From NCBI RefSeq assembly GCF_047495875.1, contig NC_092470.1, positions 17,162,001 through 17,226,000 on the forward strand: a stretch of 64,000 nt of DNA. Direction: 5' to 3'. The stretch is from Pithys albifrons albifrons (taxonomy: Eukaryota > Chordata > Aves > Passeriformes > Thamnophilidae). Made by a program: the position numbers and the translations under genes. The notes under the pieces are model-generated. The model had not been told where the DNA came from and made no database searches. It worked only from the letters and a program-made list of their open reading frames with translations. Below are positions 48,048 through 61,963 of this stretch, one piece after another. Every line of letters starts with the position of its first letter. Position 1 is the stretch's first letter.

Positions 48048-51000
48048 TCTCTATACATTCACAAAGGTTGTAGCCACAAGACAGGGACAATTTGAGGGGC
48101 AGGTAGCCTTGTCACCATACCAGGCAGTAATTACAAATATAATTGTGAAGCTGTGTAATAGCTTTGAGTGCAGAGGAACTTACTCTTTACTCAGAACTAT
48201 GAGTGAACCAAGGAGCTGACATGGATCAAAATACTAGCTTAAAATTCTTATTTCTTTTGAAAATTAAAAAAACTCCAAATCCAACGAACCAAGCAAAAAA
48301 GCTCCCACTAATGATCTTTTATAGGCCTTGGAAAAATGACACTGTAGATTGATCTGTTGCATTCTTTGTCTCATTAGAACTTTAATACAGGGTAATAAAG
48401 TCCTTCCACAGAACTGGTCAAAACAAACAGTTTAATTTTCTTTTTGCTAACATCTCTAAAAGGGATATTAAAAAATTCTCCTGCTAGGAAATCTAAATCT
48501 TGCACTATGGACCATGCTGAAATCTTCTGCAGCATCTCCATACTGCCATGAAAAAAAAGTAACACAAACTGGATGAGATTCCAAACAGGCGATTAGTTTG
48601 CCATTGAAGCATAACCAATGCCTCAACTAAAACAAGCAAACAAGCAGTCGAACATGTTAACATAATTTTCTATCATTTCTTTTTGATGTGGATTGGATGG
48701 AAAAAATCTGGGATGCAAGCCATGATGTAGATTTTCAAAATTGATTAGCATTTTTGGACAGTGGCAGCAATTTCTGTGGTGGTTTAATTTATTTTAAGCT
48801 AAAATTGATTAGTGGTTTGGTTTGGGGTTTTTGATCTTTTTTTTTTCTTTTAAAATGTGCACCAAAATTGCTGTGCAAATTGAGGTAAATGGAGCCATGA
48901 AATGTTAACTCAGTCTAGTGAAGGCCAGTAAGTATTGCAGTGTATGTAGGGCGACTGGGAATGCTTTTCCTTGGGTTTAGATTAGTGATTTATGATTTTC
49001 AAACAGTTCTTGTGGAAAAAAGATTGTTTTGTTTATTGGCAAAACATTAATCAAGGATAAATTCACTTCAATTCTAATGCAGATATAAAAATTCCATAGA
49101 TATTTCATTGGAGTTTAATTTTAATGCTCACTTACTTAAGTGTTTCGGTGACTTTAAGAGTTGTTGCAAATGTTCAGTCTATCCCAGCTGACTGCTGGTA
49201 TAAATGGATCATATTTTTACAGCTCTTTGACTTTCTCTCTATTTCCAATACACAAAAACAATCTGTACAGAAACTATGTTCTTTTGGTGTTATCAAACAC
49301 AAACAGAAAGTTAAGGAGTGAGTCATACCAGGGCAATTCTCAAAAGAATGAGATCCTGCAAAGGTCAGCTTTTCTTGCTAGTCAATTGTTGACATTTAAG
49401 CATTTATTTCAGACGCTGCTGATAATGTTTTCTGAGATAGTGGGGAAGAATTGCTGTGGTGGTATGCAATTATGAGCATAATGAAATGCAAAAATGCAAA
49501 TAAGGTGATACGTGCCAGTCCTTTGGAGTGCCTTTTGTCAGAATTGCAGGCACCAGGAGACTTTGATAGATACCATGTCAGTACTCATTGCTAGAGCTGT
49601 GATATCTTTTAAAGAAGCATCTCTAACATGTTATCACTGGATGCTAATTAGAAGTAACCTTTGAAGATGAAAAATGCAGAGGTCATATTCTGTAAACTCT
49701 AAAAACAGCATCGAACTAATTGTGTTGGTATCATTTTGCTGCACAAGACAGCATTACCCTTTTTTTTATGCCACATTTATACATCAGCACTGTAACACCC
49801 ATTTCAGTGATACTCAGCATCCCTTCTGCCCCAGGGATTTTTTTCTTGGGGCTGCATCCTGTGTATTAAAGCCTCTGCATTTTTGAGTAAACCATGAAGA
49901 TATATTCCTCTATATTTCTTTAAAAATTTAGATTTTATCCAAGGTCTTCATAAGTCAGTATTAGATCAGGGAAAGAACAGCTGGGCAGAGTGGATATGAT
50001 GAGCTACAACTACAGTGAGGCTGGAAATCAGAAGAGCAACTTCCATAGTTGAGTGATAAAGCAATAGGGCTCAAATGGTAGTGTTTAGATGGAATGTGAA
50101 CTACTTTGAAATTGTTTTTTATTACGTAGCTGCCCACAGTATCTGGGACATGACTTTGCTGAAACAGAAGGTCCTGGGTTCCTATAAAGTGCTGTATTTT
50201 CACAGCCGTGTACCATACCTGCTATACAGTTAAAATGGAAAGAAAAAGCCCATATATTTAATACTTTAGGCTACAGTGATTTTAGACCCGAAATATGCAG
50301 GTCTAAAAATGATGGTCTTTCAAAGCAAATTCTTTAAATTTAGCATTTGAATCATTCCATTAATTTTAGCATTGACAATTGCTTTTACTGGAACAACTCC
50401 CTACAAAAGGAATCACTTCAAAGTTCACTGCTGCTTTGGGGACACTATTTTAGCCCATCAGAGAATTTAGTTTAAGAGCTTGTGTGATTATTCCACTTGG
50501 CAACATTGGCTACTGGTCATCTTTTGTTTCTTCAATAACATGACCTAGAAATAACAATTAGAAAGTTGTATCCTCAAGTTCTGCCTGTCAGAAAAGCAGG
50601 ACTCAGGCTTGTGAAATGTTCAGATTTCATGTGACTTCAGCCAGTCAATTGATTCACTGTTACAAATTCAGGGCACATTAAGATATCAGACCCTGAGCAG
50701 GACTACAGGTAAATGTGAAATAAAAACAGAAAGCAAAAGGAGGAAATATTTCAAACAGTGGCTTAATCAGTCCTTATACCACTTAGCTCTTGTAATTCCC
50801 CTAGAATGAGGGATGAAACAGTTCCTGAAATGATTTCTTCAAAAATTGTTTCTGTTGCCAAATGTTCCTGAGAAACTGAGAAGAAAATTCCAAAGGCAAA
50901 CATCGTTGTTCAAGAGCCACTGAAAAAGGGGGCACGTTGAACTTAATTGCATGGAATAGCTATGGCTGTCAATACTTTTTTCTCTTTTGCAGCACCTAAT

Positions 51001-53000
51001 GTATTCAGATTTTAAGTTTTTGACATGGAAAGCTTAAAAGAATTAGAATAATTTCTCTGTTTGTGGGTTGTTTTGCATACAATATATATCAGCTTTGATG
51101 TTATTTCACTAGGGAACTAGTTGTCAATCCCTGTGTGTAGTTTTTTTCCAGAACTTTTAATGTGGTTTTCTTTTTTGATGCTCTGTCAGATATAAAGCTA
51201 CTGTACTTTGGCTACCAACTTAATCAGTCCTCATTATAATTATACTCAGCATATTATCAACTTTGTATTGCACTCAAAATTACTTGCCCCTGGGGAATGC
51301 TGCCAATAAGAATATGAAACAGATCTCAGGCAAATCTTGTCTCTCACGTTCCTTGCAGATTTAATTTTTCAAGGGCTATCTCTGTCACTTTTGAATTAGA
51401 AGATGCTGCATTCTGAAAACTCCTTTCTTGCTCTGCCCTTCATATTTGTCTGTGATGGGTTCTAGCTGTCAGCTAAGGCTCCCATGTGCTGTGATAATGA
51501 AAGTGATAATAATTTTTAGTTACTGGAAGATTGTTTTGCCTGTGTCAGAAAAGCTTGGCAGTAACCGAAAATCTCTATTATACCAGACTCACAAGAGGAA
51601 CTAAAGCAATGAGCATACACCTGCTGCTTTATTCTCTGTGGCACGGCAGTAAATTTCACTTATAGGACTGGTAAACTAAAAAGATATGAGGTGAAATCCT
51701 GGCTGAATTCAATGGCAAAAATCCATTCACTACCCATGTTTGCAAAGCTTAGTTGTAGTTGTTGAAATGAATGTTATGGAAACCAACTACTTTTACTGCC
51801 CTACCTTCAGTATCCCATCTTCCTATCACATTATGACCATAATACAGTAGCTCAGGTAATTAAGATTTGTCTTGTGTAAGGATCACTGCTCTGTACTATG
51901 GCCCAAGGCAGATATTATGAACCAGGGCATGCTTGTTTTGGATCTGTGTCTCATCACTATTTATTTCTAAATATGCCAGTTCAGTTCTACTACTGGGTGT
52001 AGAGACACAAAGTCCAGCCTGTGCCTCATTCTGCTAGTTTTGTTTCTCTACCAAGAAAACATGAGCATCTGCCAGGACTGGTTTCAACATGGAATGATTC
52101 AGTTTTGGAATTCACTGCATTTATTTGTGGCTTAATGACACTGCAGCAAGTACAATTAATGTTTAATGCTTCATTCAAGACCTGAGAACTAGATGAATAT
52201 TTCTGGTGGAAGGACACACTCTTACAAAATAGAAAACACCCCCATGGGGTGCATTGCCAGTTTTCTTTGGTCTAGCAGTCTGTCTGTACAGATTTCCTCA
52301 CAGATATAAGAAGGCTGCTGCTGACTGTATTCCAGTGAAACAGATTCCAGACTGATTTTAGATCTAATCTCTGGCTGGTTTGACATTTTTATGTGACATA
52401 TAGTTTGAAGGAAAATCCGCATAAGTTGCAAATGGTTTGTTGTCTTCAGAAAGAGTGGGAACAGTATGATTCTTTTTTCTTGATTGCCACTGATGCTTAC
52501 AAGCGTTTTTCTCATTCTGCTTCTGCTCCAATATGATAGACATGAAATCCAGAGACAAAGTTGGTAGCCTACTTTTATGATGAAGTGGGTTGTTTCCTGT
52601 ACTGTGTTTCTTCCAGGTGTCACAATAATTCAAGGGAAAATATCATTAGGAAGCTGTGTTTTGACCCAGTGCTTCTTTTCTCATTGACAGTATAGGGAGT
52701 TACCTCTCAGCTTGCAATTTTTAAAAATTAGGTTATTTTTCCATATTAAGGTCAAAGAACATTCACCCTCAATGTATATAGTTACTCCTTTCTTGAGGAA
52801 GGAGTATCAATAAATTGATACATTCACATTGGGTGGGTGAGGTTTTTGTGTCCCCCTCCTTTATTCCTAAATTTGCTTCTGAGAACAAGGGCATGTGGCT
52901 GCTGTGGCATTCACCTGTACTACTCTGGCACTCTGAAATTCAGTCCTCTAAATAAAATGACAAACATCTCATGCTCACACTGTTCGGTCTGAGTCAGGTC
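48048..53000. other. Long non-coding stretch
   Basis: These 5 kb hold no recognised gene or transposon family. The longest open frame of the window, 133 codons on the minus strand at 52222-52623, overlaps another frame over much of its length and carries no motif. T runs occur near 48838-48846 and 49759-49768. Confidence 0.5.
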
Positions 53001-53013
53001 AAAAAAAAAAAAA
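53001..53013. repeat. Poly-A run
   Basis: There are thirteen consecutive A residues. No adjacent retrocopy is recognised. Confidence 0.8.
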
Positions 53014-56000
53014 CATGACTTAACTTCCTCCCTGTTCAGACCAGCATAATTTTAAAAGATGTGTTTATGATTCACATCACCCCAAAAACTTAGGATTTGC
53101 TTTTCAATTGAGAAAAAGCCCAGACCATGTACTCATAGAAATACTTAAAATCCTTTAAAATCATGTTATTTAATGTAGTCAAAAGGACCCATGCAAGAGA
53201 AGGGCCACCTGACAGACTACATTTCCCAGGTTCCCACACAGTTGGAACCAGAGGGTACCACCCTCTCCCAGGCATAACTGCTCACAGGTGGGTGCAGTGT
53301 GGTTGAGGTGGTGGGATTTTTTTTTTGTGTCATGGCAGATGTTGCTCCAGTGCTTCTGTGTGAAGGTAACTGTGTTAATTATAATACATGTTTTTCCCAA
53401 TGTCTAATTGTTTCTTTCACTATCTGCTCTTCTTTTAATTAACTCTTTTGCTATTACAGCTGTCATAAAAAAACATAAGCTTTTAAAGATATCCCTTTCC
53501 TTCATGCTCACTGCTGCATGTTTGGCTGTAAGCTTTGTGCATATTCTGGGCAATAGTAAGACAAAAGGAGAGTCCTGCTGCCTCTCCTGGTGTTGATGTT
53601 GCTTGTAGGGGAGTTGTGAGCACCTGTGTGTGTGTACTGGCAGTGACCTGTGTTTCTGCTGCCAGGTCTTTCTACCCCTTGGTCTAGGCAGTTAGTGAAT
53701 GCTGTAATTACAGTAAGCTGTTGCATCCCAGTAAATGTTAGGTTGTGAGCTAATTAGTCTCAGCCTTCTCATGGAGGGAGAGACCCTTCTGTGCACTGTG
53801 AACAGTGATACCCAAGGGTGGTGGTGGCTCCAGGGGTGCAAGAGGCGAGTGCTAAGCATCAGTTCTTTGAAGACTTTGCTTCCTTACTGGTTCCCCTGCC
53901 TTGTAGTTTGGAGGGAATGAGAACACATCACAGTCCATCCAGCTCAGACATGGCCTGTCTGACCCTACTAATGCTGCTGGCACTGCATGATTTCTACCGC
54001 TGGATTCTCCAGTGTAAGCAGCCAATTTATGGTTCCTTCTTCCACTGATGGAGGAAGCAGCTTTTTGTGCCCTTTATGCCCCACTCGTAAAAGTCTGGAC
54101 TTAATTTGGCCCATGTGAATTAGGGCTGTAAAAACAAAAGGCAGGTGAGCTTTGCAACACTGGGCTGACTGAATAAATCAGCTCTATTCTTTTTTTTCCT
54201 TCTTTTTTTCTTTCTTTTTTGTTTTAATATGTTAATGTGATACAGTGAGCCTAAAATAAAAATCCTCATTAATGAAGGAAAACTAAAGCTCCTCCTGAAC
54301 TGTGTGCCATAGCCATGTGTGTGACACTCCTCCACTTTATTAGCCTGCTGCTGTACCTCAGCAGTTATCTCAGCCTGCCGAGCTGGGCTGCCCATGTGTT
54401 CCTGGGATGGGAGGGTAATTAGTTCTCCATGCTGGCTGTGTCCTGGGCCTCTCCTGAGCAGAAGCTGACAGCCATGTGTAGCATTGTGATGTGGAATACT
54501 GGTCATTAGGGACAGAGCTGAGATTACCTATCTTATTTCCTTCCTGACCTTAGGTCAGAACTGAAGCACAGTCCCTGAGGTGACGGGCTTTTGCTTTGTA
54601 CCTAACACTAGCATGCTAACTATCTCCCTCAGAGCTGGCACCTTAGGGAGACAGCAAATCTAAAATAAACATCATAACTAACATGAGTAACGGGAATGAA
54701 ATGGCCCTCTCCAAATAGAAACACACTTTGTCATTTGTGGTCTGTGTTAGCAGGATAGCAATGAGAGACTCCACTATGTGTATTCCACATTTCTTTCATT
54801 AGTTGTAGTTTCGGGTCTCTATTCCTCATGCAGGTTTCATGGTGTAATTCCAAAGGCAGAAAACAAAAAAAACCTCAAAAACCAAACATGTGCAGAAGTT
54901 GAAGACTTCTTAATTTCTGGTGTGAAAAAGCTATAACTGGGACAGATATTTCCCTACTGCAGGAAATTCCAGTGTTGCGGAGTTAGGATTCAATGGGTGT
55001 AGGAAAAAGGTGCTGTGGAACAGAGCTGTGGGATACTGTCACCATGCCATGCCTAAACTCCCTGGCAATCAACATGACTGACTCCTACCTGAAGAGGTTT
55101 TCCTGTGTTAATAATTCCAAATTAAAAAATAACATGTAAAGGAATATTTTCTCCCTATTTTATTTTCCTGATTGCTCCATTACTGAATTTACACAAGTTT
55201 TATATATTCTGAGTATGGCAGAAATATATGCATAAATAAAAATCAACAGATAAATTATGAGATCACCTCTTAAGACTCCTAGAGCGATAATTAAAACCAT
55301 GTTTGTTTTGCTGAAATTTAGGCTCAGCAAATCTTTATATAGTACAAGATTTTCATCTCTGTATCTATATAATTTGAGTAATACAATGTACTCCATTAGC
55401 CAGTGTTATTTTAAATTCTTCATAGTATTCACTGATTTCATAGCAGTGACTACTTTGTCACAATTCAGTCTGTTATTTTACAGCTGGCTCCTAGCACTGC
55501 TGGTAGGTAACTATGTGATATATAACTTGCAAGCAGTCCTGCTGTTTGTTACTGGCAATTAATTTCTCTGGTGCCTTTCTTCCATTCAGGCCAGGCCTTT
55601 ATGTTCTAAATCCAGCTATTCTAATACTCCCCACTTCTGCTGTGTAGAAAAGACTCAGACTGACAGATTATCGCAGGGCAGTTAAGCATGTAATTGCTCA
55701 AATGAGTTAAAATCCCTTCAAATATCTGTCTTTGTACCTCATCACACCACTTCATGGACTCAAATATTTGACAATTGATGAAGATAAACTAAAAGGATCT
55801 TCATTAGCTACCAACCACCGTGACAAGCTTCTTTCAGCTAAAGACTGGTGAAGTTTGGGACTTATTATCTACTTAAAAACTGCAGGAAAGCAGAAAAATA
55901 CTTCAGTGTACTTTAGACTAGAGAAAACTAGAAGCTTACATGGTAGCTGGGGTCAAACAAAACTGTGGTTTGCTAATCTAGACCTGTACTTGCTACAAAT

Positions 56001-56120
56001 GGGCAGTAAAATACCCATGGAATCTTACAGGATAAAAACATAAAGGAAATATTTCAAGCTTCTGATAGCACCAATCATCACATCCTCCCAGCTAATGGTA
56101 AATACAGGGATCTTATTCAT
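53014..56120. other. Non-coding stretch with polypyrimidine tract
   Basis: A T-rich pyrimidine tract lies at 54188-54220. The segment at 53550-54050 is somewhat GC-richer but unrecognised. The 128-codon minus-strand frame at 54120-54506 is partly the complement of the pyrimidine tract, giving an artificial Lys/Arg-rich run. No transposon or exon is identified. Confidence 0.5.
54188..54220. repeat. Polypyrimidine tract
   Basis: T runs are broken by single or double C residues. The complement is A/G-rich, so this may be an old reverse-oriented poly-A tail, but nothing recognisable adjoins it. Confidence 0.7.
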
Positions 56121-56985
56121 TGCAATGTAATTGTGCAGCAGAAATCCGGTTGTTAAATGATGCCCCTTATTTATTGCATTGCAGTTTTGTCAGTGGGAAT
56201 AAAAACTTTGACTTGTAGTGCAGCCACCTGGATTTCAGGTGCTGTGTTTGAGGATGCTGAACATCATTGCACCTGACAGCAAGCTCAGGGCAGGGCTGGC
56301 TGGGCAGACTCTGTGCTCACATAGTGTATCTGATGATGCCCAGAATCATCTTATGTTTTGAATACACCAATTTTATGATGACTAGGAATTTTAAAATCAG
56401 CTGATCATCATGTTTGGAGAGGACTGTTGGAGCAGGGCCAGTATTACTGGGTGTAAACGTAGCTACATTGGAGTAAGAGTGGGCTGGTGTGCCATATATC
56501 AGGGGAAAATGTACTATAAATATATTTGTATGTGTGTACCTAGACATTTACATGGTATGCACGTGCTTTATTTTTGATGTTCTGTGTAGCAAAGAACAGG
56601 TTTAATAAATGTAAAAAAAATTTTATACTACTGTAGAAAGGTGGATACTTGATCTAGCAGGAGGTGAAATGGCATGGACCTTCAGCAAAGCCCAAGGCCC
56701 TAGGACCTTGGCATAAATCAGACAGTAAGGATGCTTTCTTGAGGCTCTCAGAAAAATGCATGACATTTTTATATTCTGTATCAAACCTGCCATGAGCTTT
56801 TAAACCATAAAATGTATTTTCTGGTACAGATGAAGATTTATATCCTCAGCATACTATTCCAACACAGGTAAATCTAAATTGTGCACGCTCATACATTATG
56901 CACAGGCTGCAAACAATGGTGTCAACTATTCATAGTTCTGAACCAGCAGTACTTTGGAGTGGTCTGCTGAGGTTCTGTGATGTGG
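56121..56985. other. Non-coding stretch
   Basis: A weak CNE-like patch at about 56140-56290 has a TTTATTGCATTGCAG word and one CpG. No repeat family or exon is recognised in the rest. Confidence 0.4.
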
Positions 56986-56988
56986 TTC

Positions 56989-57070
56989 CTCAGGGATGTC
57001 CCTGCACTGGCATGGGTTGCTCAGGGACTGCCATCCCTCAGGGATGTGTGCTATAGCATGGGGTTCTCCA
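56989..57070 (+). repeat. Decayed minisatellite, about 48-bp unit
   Basis: CTCAGGGATGT starts at 56989 and again at 57037, and each copy is followed by GC, then GCATGGG-type sequence ending in TTG or TTC. A partial internal repeat CTCAGGGAC starts at 57020. About one and three-quarter degenerate units are visible. Confidence 0.5.
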
Positions 57071-57074
57071 TAAG

Positions 57075-60000
57075 TCATTGTCCTTTCAAAAGTCCCCCTC
57101 AGACATGTTGTGCCACTGTCTGTCTCCCCAGCCATGTCCCCTTGCCTTATCCCTTACCAATACAACCACTGAAATCCAACAGATGAGGATTTGCCCTGTT
57201 GTAGTCTGTGACACTGGGGATGTGATGCCAAAATTGTCCCAGGGTAAAAAAAACCCAAACCAAACATAAAAGGTATTACAGTCACATTTACCTAGGTATG
57301 GACTTTTTTCTGTTTCAGCTCTATCATGGTCATCTGGAATATAGGATCTTATATATATATCAATCACAGTGTGTGGAAGGTGATTCTACTGTATATTTAA
57401 TGTTTAAAATTATTTCTGTGGTGATATGAGCTGGGACAGGACACCTACAGTGCACCTCTGGCTCTGCTGAAACACGGAGCTCTACCAGACTCTTCTGCTA
57501 CTGTGAACTCATTGTCAAAGAAACTGAGTCACTTGTGTGGTGGAACATTGGACTTGTTGCATTTTTATCTTCCATCTAAGCAATTTAGAATATTGCACAT
57601 ATATTTCAAATGGGTTTCAAAAAGTGTGATGCCTAAAGAGCTCTTTTTGGTCCTTTCAAGTGTTGGACAGTCTTTCATCATCTTATTGCTTCGTTTTTAA
57701 AACCAACCAAACCCAAACCAACCACTTTTTTTTTTTCCACCTAGATCTTACCCCAGGTTAAGGATCTGAGTGACCAGTGTAAAACCCTCCACTTCCTTAA
57801 TTTTCTTGCATTAATGAAGCTTCAAGTGCTCTGCAAAGGAAGAATTCTGCTTGATTCCCTCTGCTCATAGTAAGTTGAACTTTAAGCTTTCTATTGAAGT
57901 TAATCACACTTTCTCTCATGAGTGAAAATGTTTTTAACATGAAACAATAGTCCACTGAGGTTTGAAAAACTGTATTTTAATTGTAATTGATTTATACCAA
58001 AAGATAAAATGAGTTAATTAGGGCATGCTATCAGAATTAGTGGCAAGGGAAATGCTCTATAAAGCTGGCAGGTAGGGGGTAGGAGATGAGAGATTTTGAG
58101 AGGCAATAGGACACTGGCATTTGTAACCTTCTAGTGCTGAACTAATGAAAATATTCTACCTCTGGCTTTTGCACAGATTGCACATGTGGATTTTCTGTAG
58201 TAGAGCTGAGATGGAGGTTGAGTGTAATCCAAAGAGGTTTCATCAGATCTGTTTGACTGGGTCTTCTTTTTATGATACAGAGAGTGGGTTTTTTTTGTTC
58301 TTTCAACTAAATGCTTCATTGCCTTCAGAGTTTCTGCCTGGTGTAAAGGTAGATTCTGGTTCTGTAAGGCTGCCAAGCTGAGCCGGTACAATCCAGTATG
58401 AAGAAAGTTTAGAAAAAATAGTCCCTTAGTTATTGGTAATGTTTCTGGTTGTACCAACAAGTTCCCTTTAAAGCTGTTGTAAGCAGGTGTTACTTTATGC
58501 TGTTGGCAGTGGTGTGCAGTGTGTCATCATTATGGCTGTATTTGGTCATGGAAAGCTTAGCAGAAATCCAGTTATCATGGTGGAAGCATTACAAGGGGTT
58601 ATCTCATCATCAGAAATGTGTCTTGTGCTGGCTTGTCATTGTGGAGACATAAGTCATGGAATGTGCTAAAAATTAGATGTTTGGCTTTTATCTGCTCTTC
58701 AGGGGGATGTGCTGTGTGGGTAGGGCTGTGTCAGCAATTGAAGGTAAACCTCTTCTAATTTGAGCTTAACAATAATTGCTGTTGTGAGAGTTGACATACA
58801 AATGTGTTGAACAAAACAATGCTTGTTTGTTTTTTTTTTCTGAAGAAACCCCCTTTTGTTCTGTTGTATATGGAATTATTTTCGAGGTGGGTTGAGGTTT
58901 AACAATTGCAGCTGTTCTCTTAGTGTCAGAACGTTCAAAACACAAGAAGTTGCATGATATTTAAGCCAAATTTAATTCTATCCCTGGAAGATATGAGCCT
59001 GGAAAGACTGCAATTTAGAATGTCAGTTCCTATGTGATATTATTTCTTCTGTGAGATATCTGTAGGAGATGCTAACATTTCTGAGATCCATGTATGCAGA
59101 CTGCATGTTGGAGTCACAGGGGAAAGACATTTTCCCTCAGAACACTTGCAGATAATTTATACACTTTTTTAGCAGATACAGTTGTATAATCTGGTTTAAT
59201 ATTGCCAAGCTGAAATTTGACGTAAAAGAGCTACAAATGTTCCATGTGTCACTTCAGGGATGATGATCTAATTCATTTTCTTTATGGGACTCTGTAAGAT
59301 CATGCCAACATATTTGTCACTTTATCCTTACATGATTCAGCTAATTCAGGTCCTGCTACTGGAATACTTGGGATAAAGTAATTATTTTTGAAAGGTTGAT
59401 CACTATAGACTTTAAAATGTTATGGAAGTACTTCCATATGTGAAGAAATTACCATCCTTAGGAAAGGCTGAAAAGCTACAAATGTTAATTTTGCAAAAGT
59501 ATCTGGCCCATCTGCATGTTTGTTGAGTTTAGTTGTTGTGAAACCCTGTGGCACTCTAGAAGAACTGGTTAAGTTGGTAAATTTATTGAAGAAATTTCGT
59601 TTTAAAATTAAAGATTCTAATTACAAAAAGTTGAGTCTGAAAATACATGAGACAACAACAGAGAGGGGATTTTGGTGTAATTTCTCTCTGCCCTTTGCAT
59701 TTCCCCTTTGTCCTTCTCATCCATTTGTCGAGTCCTTTCCCCTGTTACTGCTCCTCTCCTGCATGACAGGTGAGGTTGGATGGGAGACAGTCAATGCAGT
59801 TTCTCATTTATATTTCAAAGAACAGCAGTCAATTAACCTTGGGAGAGTTGGACGTTCTCTTGTCTATAACAATAGGCCAAGACACTAAATGCAATCAGGC
59901 TATGGGGATGTAAGCAAAAAGCTTGAGTCTCCCACATGCAGATAAGTCATACTGAGGTTCTCTTCCCACTTTCAAAATCACCTTTAAAAATGTAGCATCT

Positions 60001-60755
60001 TTACAAAAAAATGCTCTGATTTGAAGCATATTTTTTCCCAGTGTGGCAGGGCATTATTATTGCTGTTTCAATAGCATCATATTAAACTCATCTTTTATGA
60101 GTATGAAGACAGACAGGGTCATTGATCTGAGTGTATCTAAACTAAACTTGATCAAAGATGTAACAAGACAAATTGTCACTGGGGTGAGGAAATAGGGTGG
60201 ATAATCATCCAAAGCCAAGCTCATTAATATTTATAGTGATATGGCCAAATTTTGAGTAATCAGACCTCTTGCAAGGGCAGCTCAAACAGCTTTGAAATTT
60301 AAAATCTGGTAAAACCAGCAATACCTCTAAGGCAGGGAATAGTTTTGGGAGGAGTTGCTTACCCAAACCTTCCCCTTTGCAATTTGGAAGTTTAGAGTTA
60401 TCTTTTAAACTACACATAACATTGTCAAAGCAGAATTGTACCTATTTGTTTTCTTTGTTACAATTGTAGCATTCACATTTTAATAAGACTATAGGTATAA
60501 AAGCTCGTAAATGAAAAACATTGTTATGATCTGACTTGTCCTTAAATCAAAGATGTAGGGAATATTAGAGTATAGGCTATGTTGTTTTTTTAGGAAGTAT
60601 TCCTCTCAGGTGAGTAGTGCTCTGTGTGTCTATATATATCTGTATGTGAAAGGCATTTTATATGCAGAAAGGATCACAGGAAAGTAGCAGAATGGAAATT
60701 ACTTTTTCATATCTGTTAGAAAGAAACCCCTGTAGACGCTGATATCCTTGCAAGG
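57075..60755. other. Non-coding stretch with simple repeats
   Basis: CAAAC-type low complexity occurs at 57249-57266 and 57701-57725, a short (TA)n at 57350-57360, and T runs near 57728 and 58830. Open frames up to 122 codons (59520-59888) have no recognised motif. No transposon family is recognised. Confidence 0.5.
57701..57725. repeat. (CCAAA)n-like low-complexity tract
   Basis: AACC and AAACCC words alternate over 25 bp. Confidence 0.6.
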
Positions 60756-61946
60756 ACTCATCTTCACCTTATATAAGGACTGCACTCATCTAGTTATTTC
60801 AAATTGGTTGCAAAATACAATTATACATAAAGAAGCACAGTAAAGAGCTCTATCAAATGCAGTAGAGCAGTAAATACTGTTTTCAATTAAACACTAATCG
60901 AAAGGATATTATTTCACTGTCCAAGACCTCTTCAGATTTCTTTTTTTTTTTTAAAACAAACATGTTTTAATTACAGAATTTCATTTGCTGGCTCTGAAAG
61001 TTTGTCCTTTTAATGAAGAAGATATTTTGAAATTACTCACTATAGTTAGTTGCAGAAGGCCTCATCCTGAATTTCATTAAGCACTCAAAAATCCCTTGGA
61101 AGTGTTCCTTTTCAGTGAAAACATTATCAGACCCAGAGTTGGTCTGCTACTAAAAAAGTGTGGGTCAAAGTCTCATACTGGACAAATGAGTTGATTTAAA
61201 TGAAGTTACACTAATATACTTCAAATGGGACTCTGAACAACTATTTTAATCTCTGAAGATGTACTATAAGATTATTAAATTTCTTAAAAACATAAAAACA
61301 TATTTTTCCATGTCTGAATTCTGATTCAAATGAGATATTCACAAAATATGGAGTGGGCTTCTGCCATTCTTGGAGCTGCTGGCCTGATGGTGTATCTAAT
61401 TATACTGTGTTTTTTAGAGTTGATTAAACAGTTATCCAATAATGAGACTGAAACGTAAACTACCTCAGGAAAGAAACAGGTAATTAGAACTGTTCTCACC
61501 TCAGCTCAATAACATGAGCAAACACCCCTTTTCTACAGGTCACTTTGGGGTGGTGCTGAACAACACAGCTATTTTCAGATGCAGTTTGCCTGATGTGGAT
61601 GCTGAGCTGTAGATGCCTGGATGTGCCACACAAAGAAGCAGTTATTTGTAGTTTGGCACGTGCCTAGATGTATAAGATGGGGACAAGAAACAAAAATATG
61701 GTTTAGAAAGTTGGTTTTTGTTGGTCCAATCTTAAATTCTCATGGTTGGCATTTATATGGCAGGTAATCAATTACACACTGATTTGTCAATACTAAAGAG
61801 TAATCAATAATCACTGAATTCAATAGGGATAAAAGCATCTTGAGTCCCCATAGAGGCAGAAACTAATACTGACTTCCTAAAAGAAACTGTTTTTTTCCCT
61901 TGAATAAAGGCTGTTCACATGATCAGTTGTAGCAAGACTAAATTTC
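60756..61946. other. Non-coding stretch
   Basis: A 12-bp palindrome CCTTATATAAGG lies at 60767-60778 and a T run near 60943-60952. Nothing else is recognised. Confidence 0.5.
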
Positions 61947-61963
61947 TTTTTTTTTTTTTTTTT
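61947..61963. repeat. Poly-T run (17)
   Basis: This is the longest homopolymer in the window. On the minus strand it is a poly-A run, but no retrocopy is recognised immediately to its right. Confidence 0.85.

Noticed and set aside
52222..52623. 133-codon minus-strand open frame, the longest in the window
   Set aside because: It overlaps another frame over much of its length, has no recognised motif, splice context or neighbour, and its length is expected by chance in 64 kb read in six frames.
54188..54220. Poly-T tract as the reversed poly-A tail of a processed pseudogene
   Set aside because: The sequence to its right shows no recognisable gene and there is no target-site duplication. Simple pyrimidine tracts are common in avian DNA.
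54120..54506. 128-codon minus-strand open frame with a basic Lys/Arg run
   Set aside because: The basic run is the complement of the polypyrimidine tract at 54188-54220, and the rest has no recognisable features.
60767..60778. CCTTATATAAGG, at first read as an SRF CArG box or a TATA box
   Set aside because: It has eight rather than six A/T bases between CC and GG, and no initiator, CpG content or exon follows.
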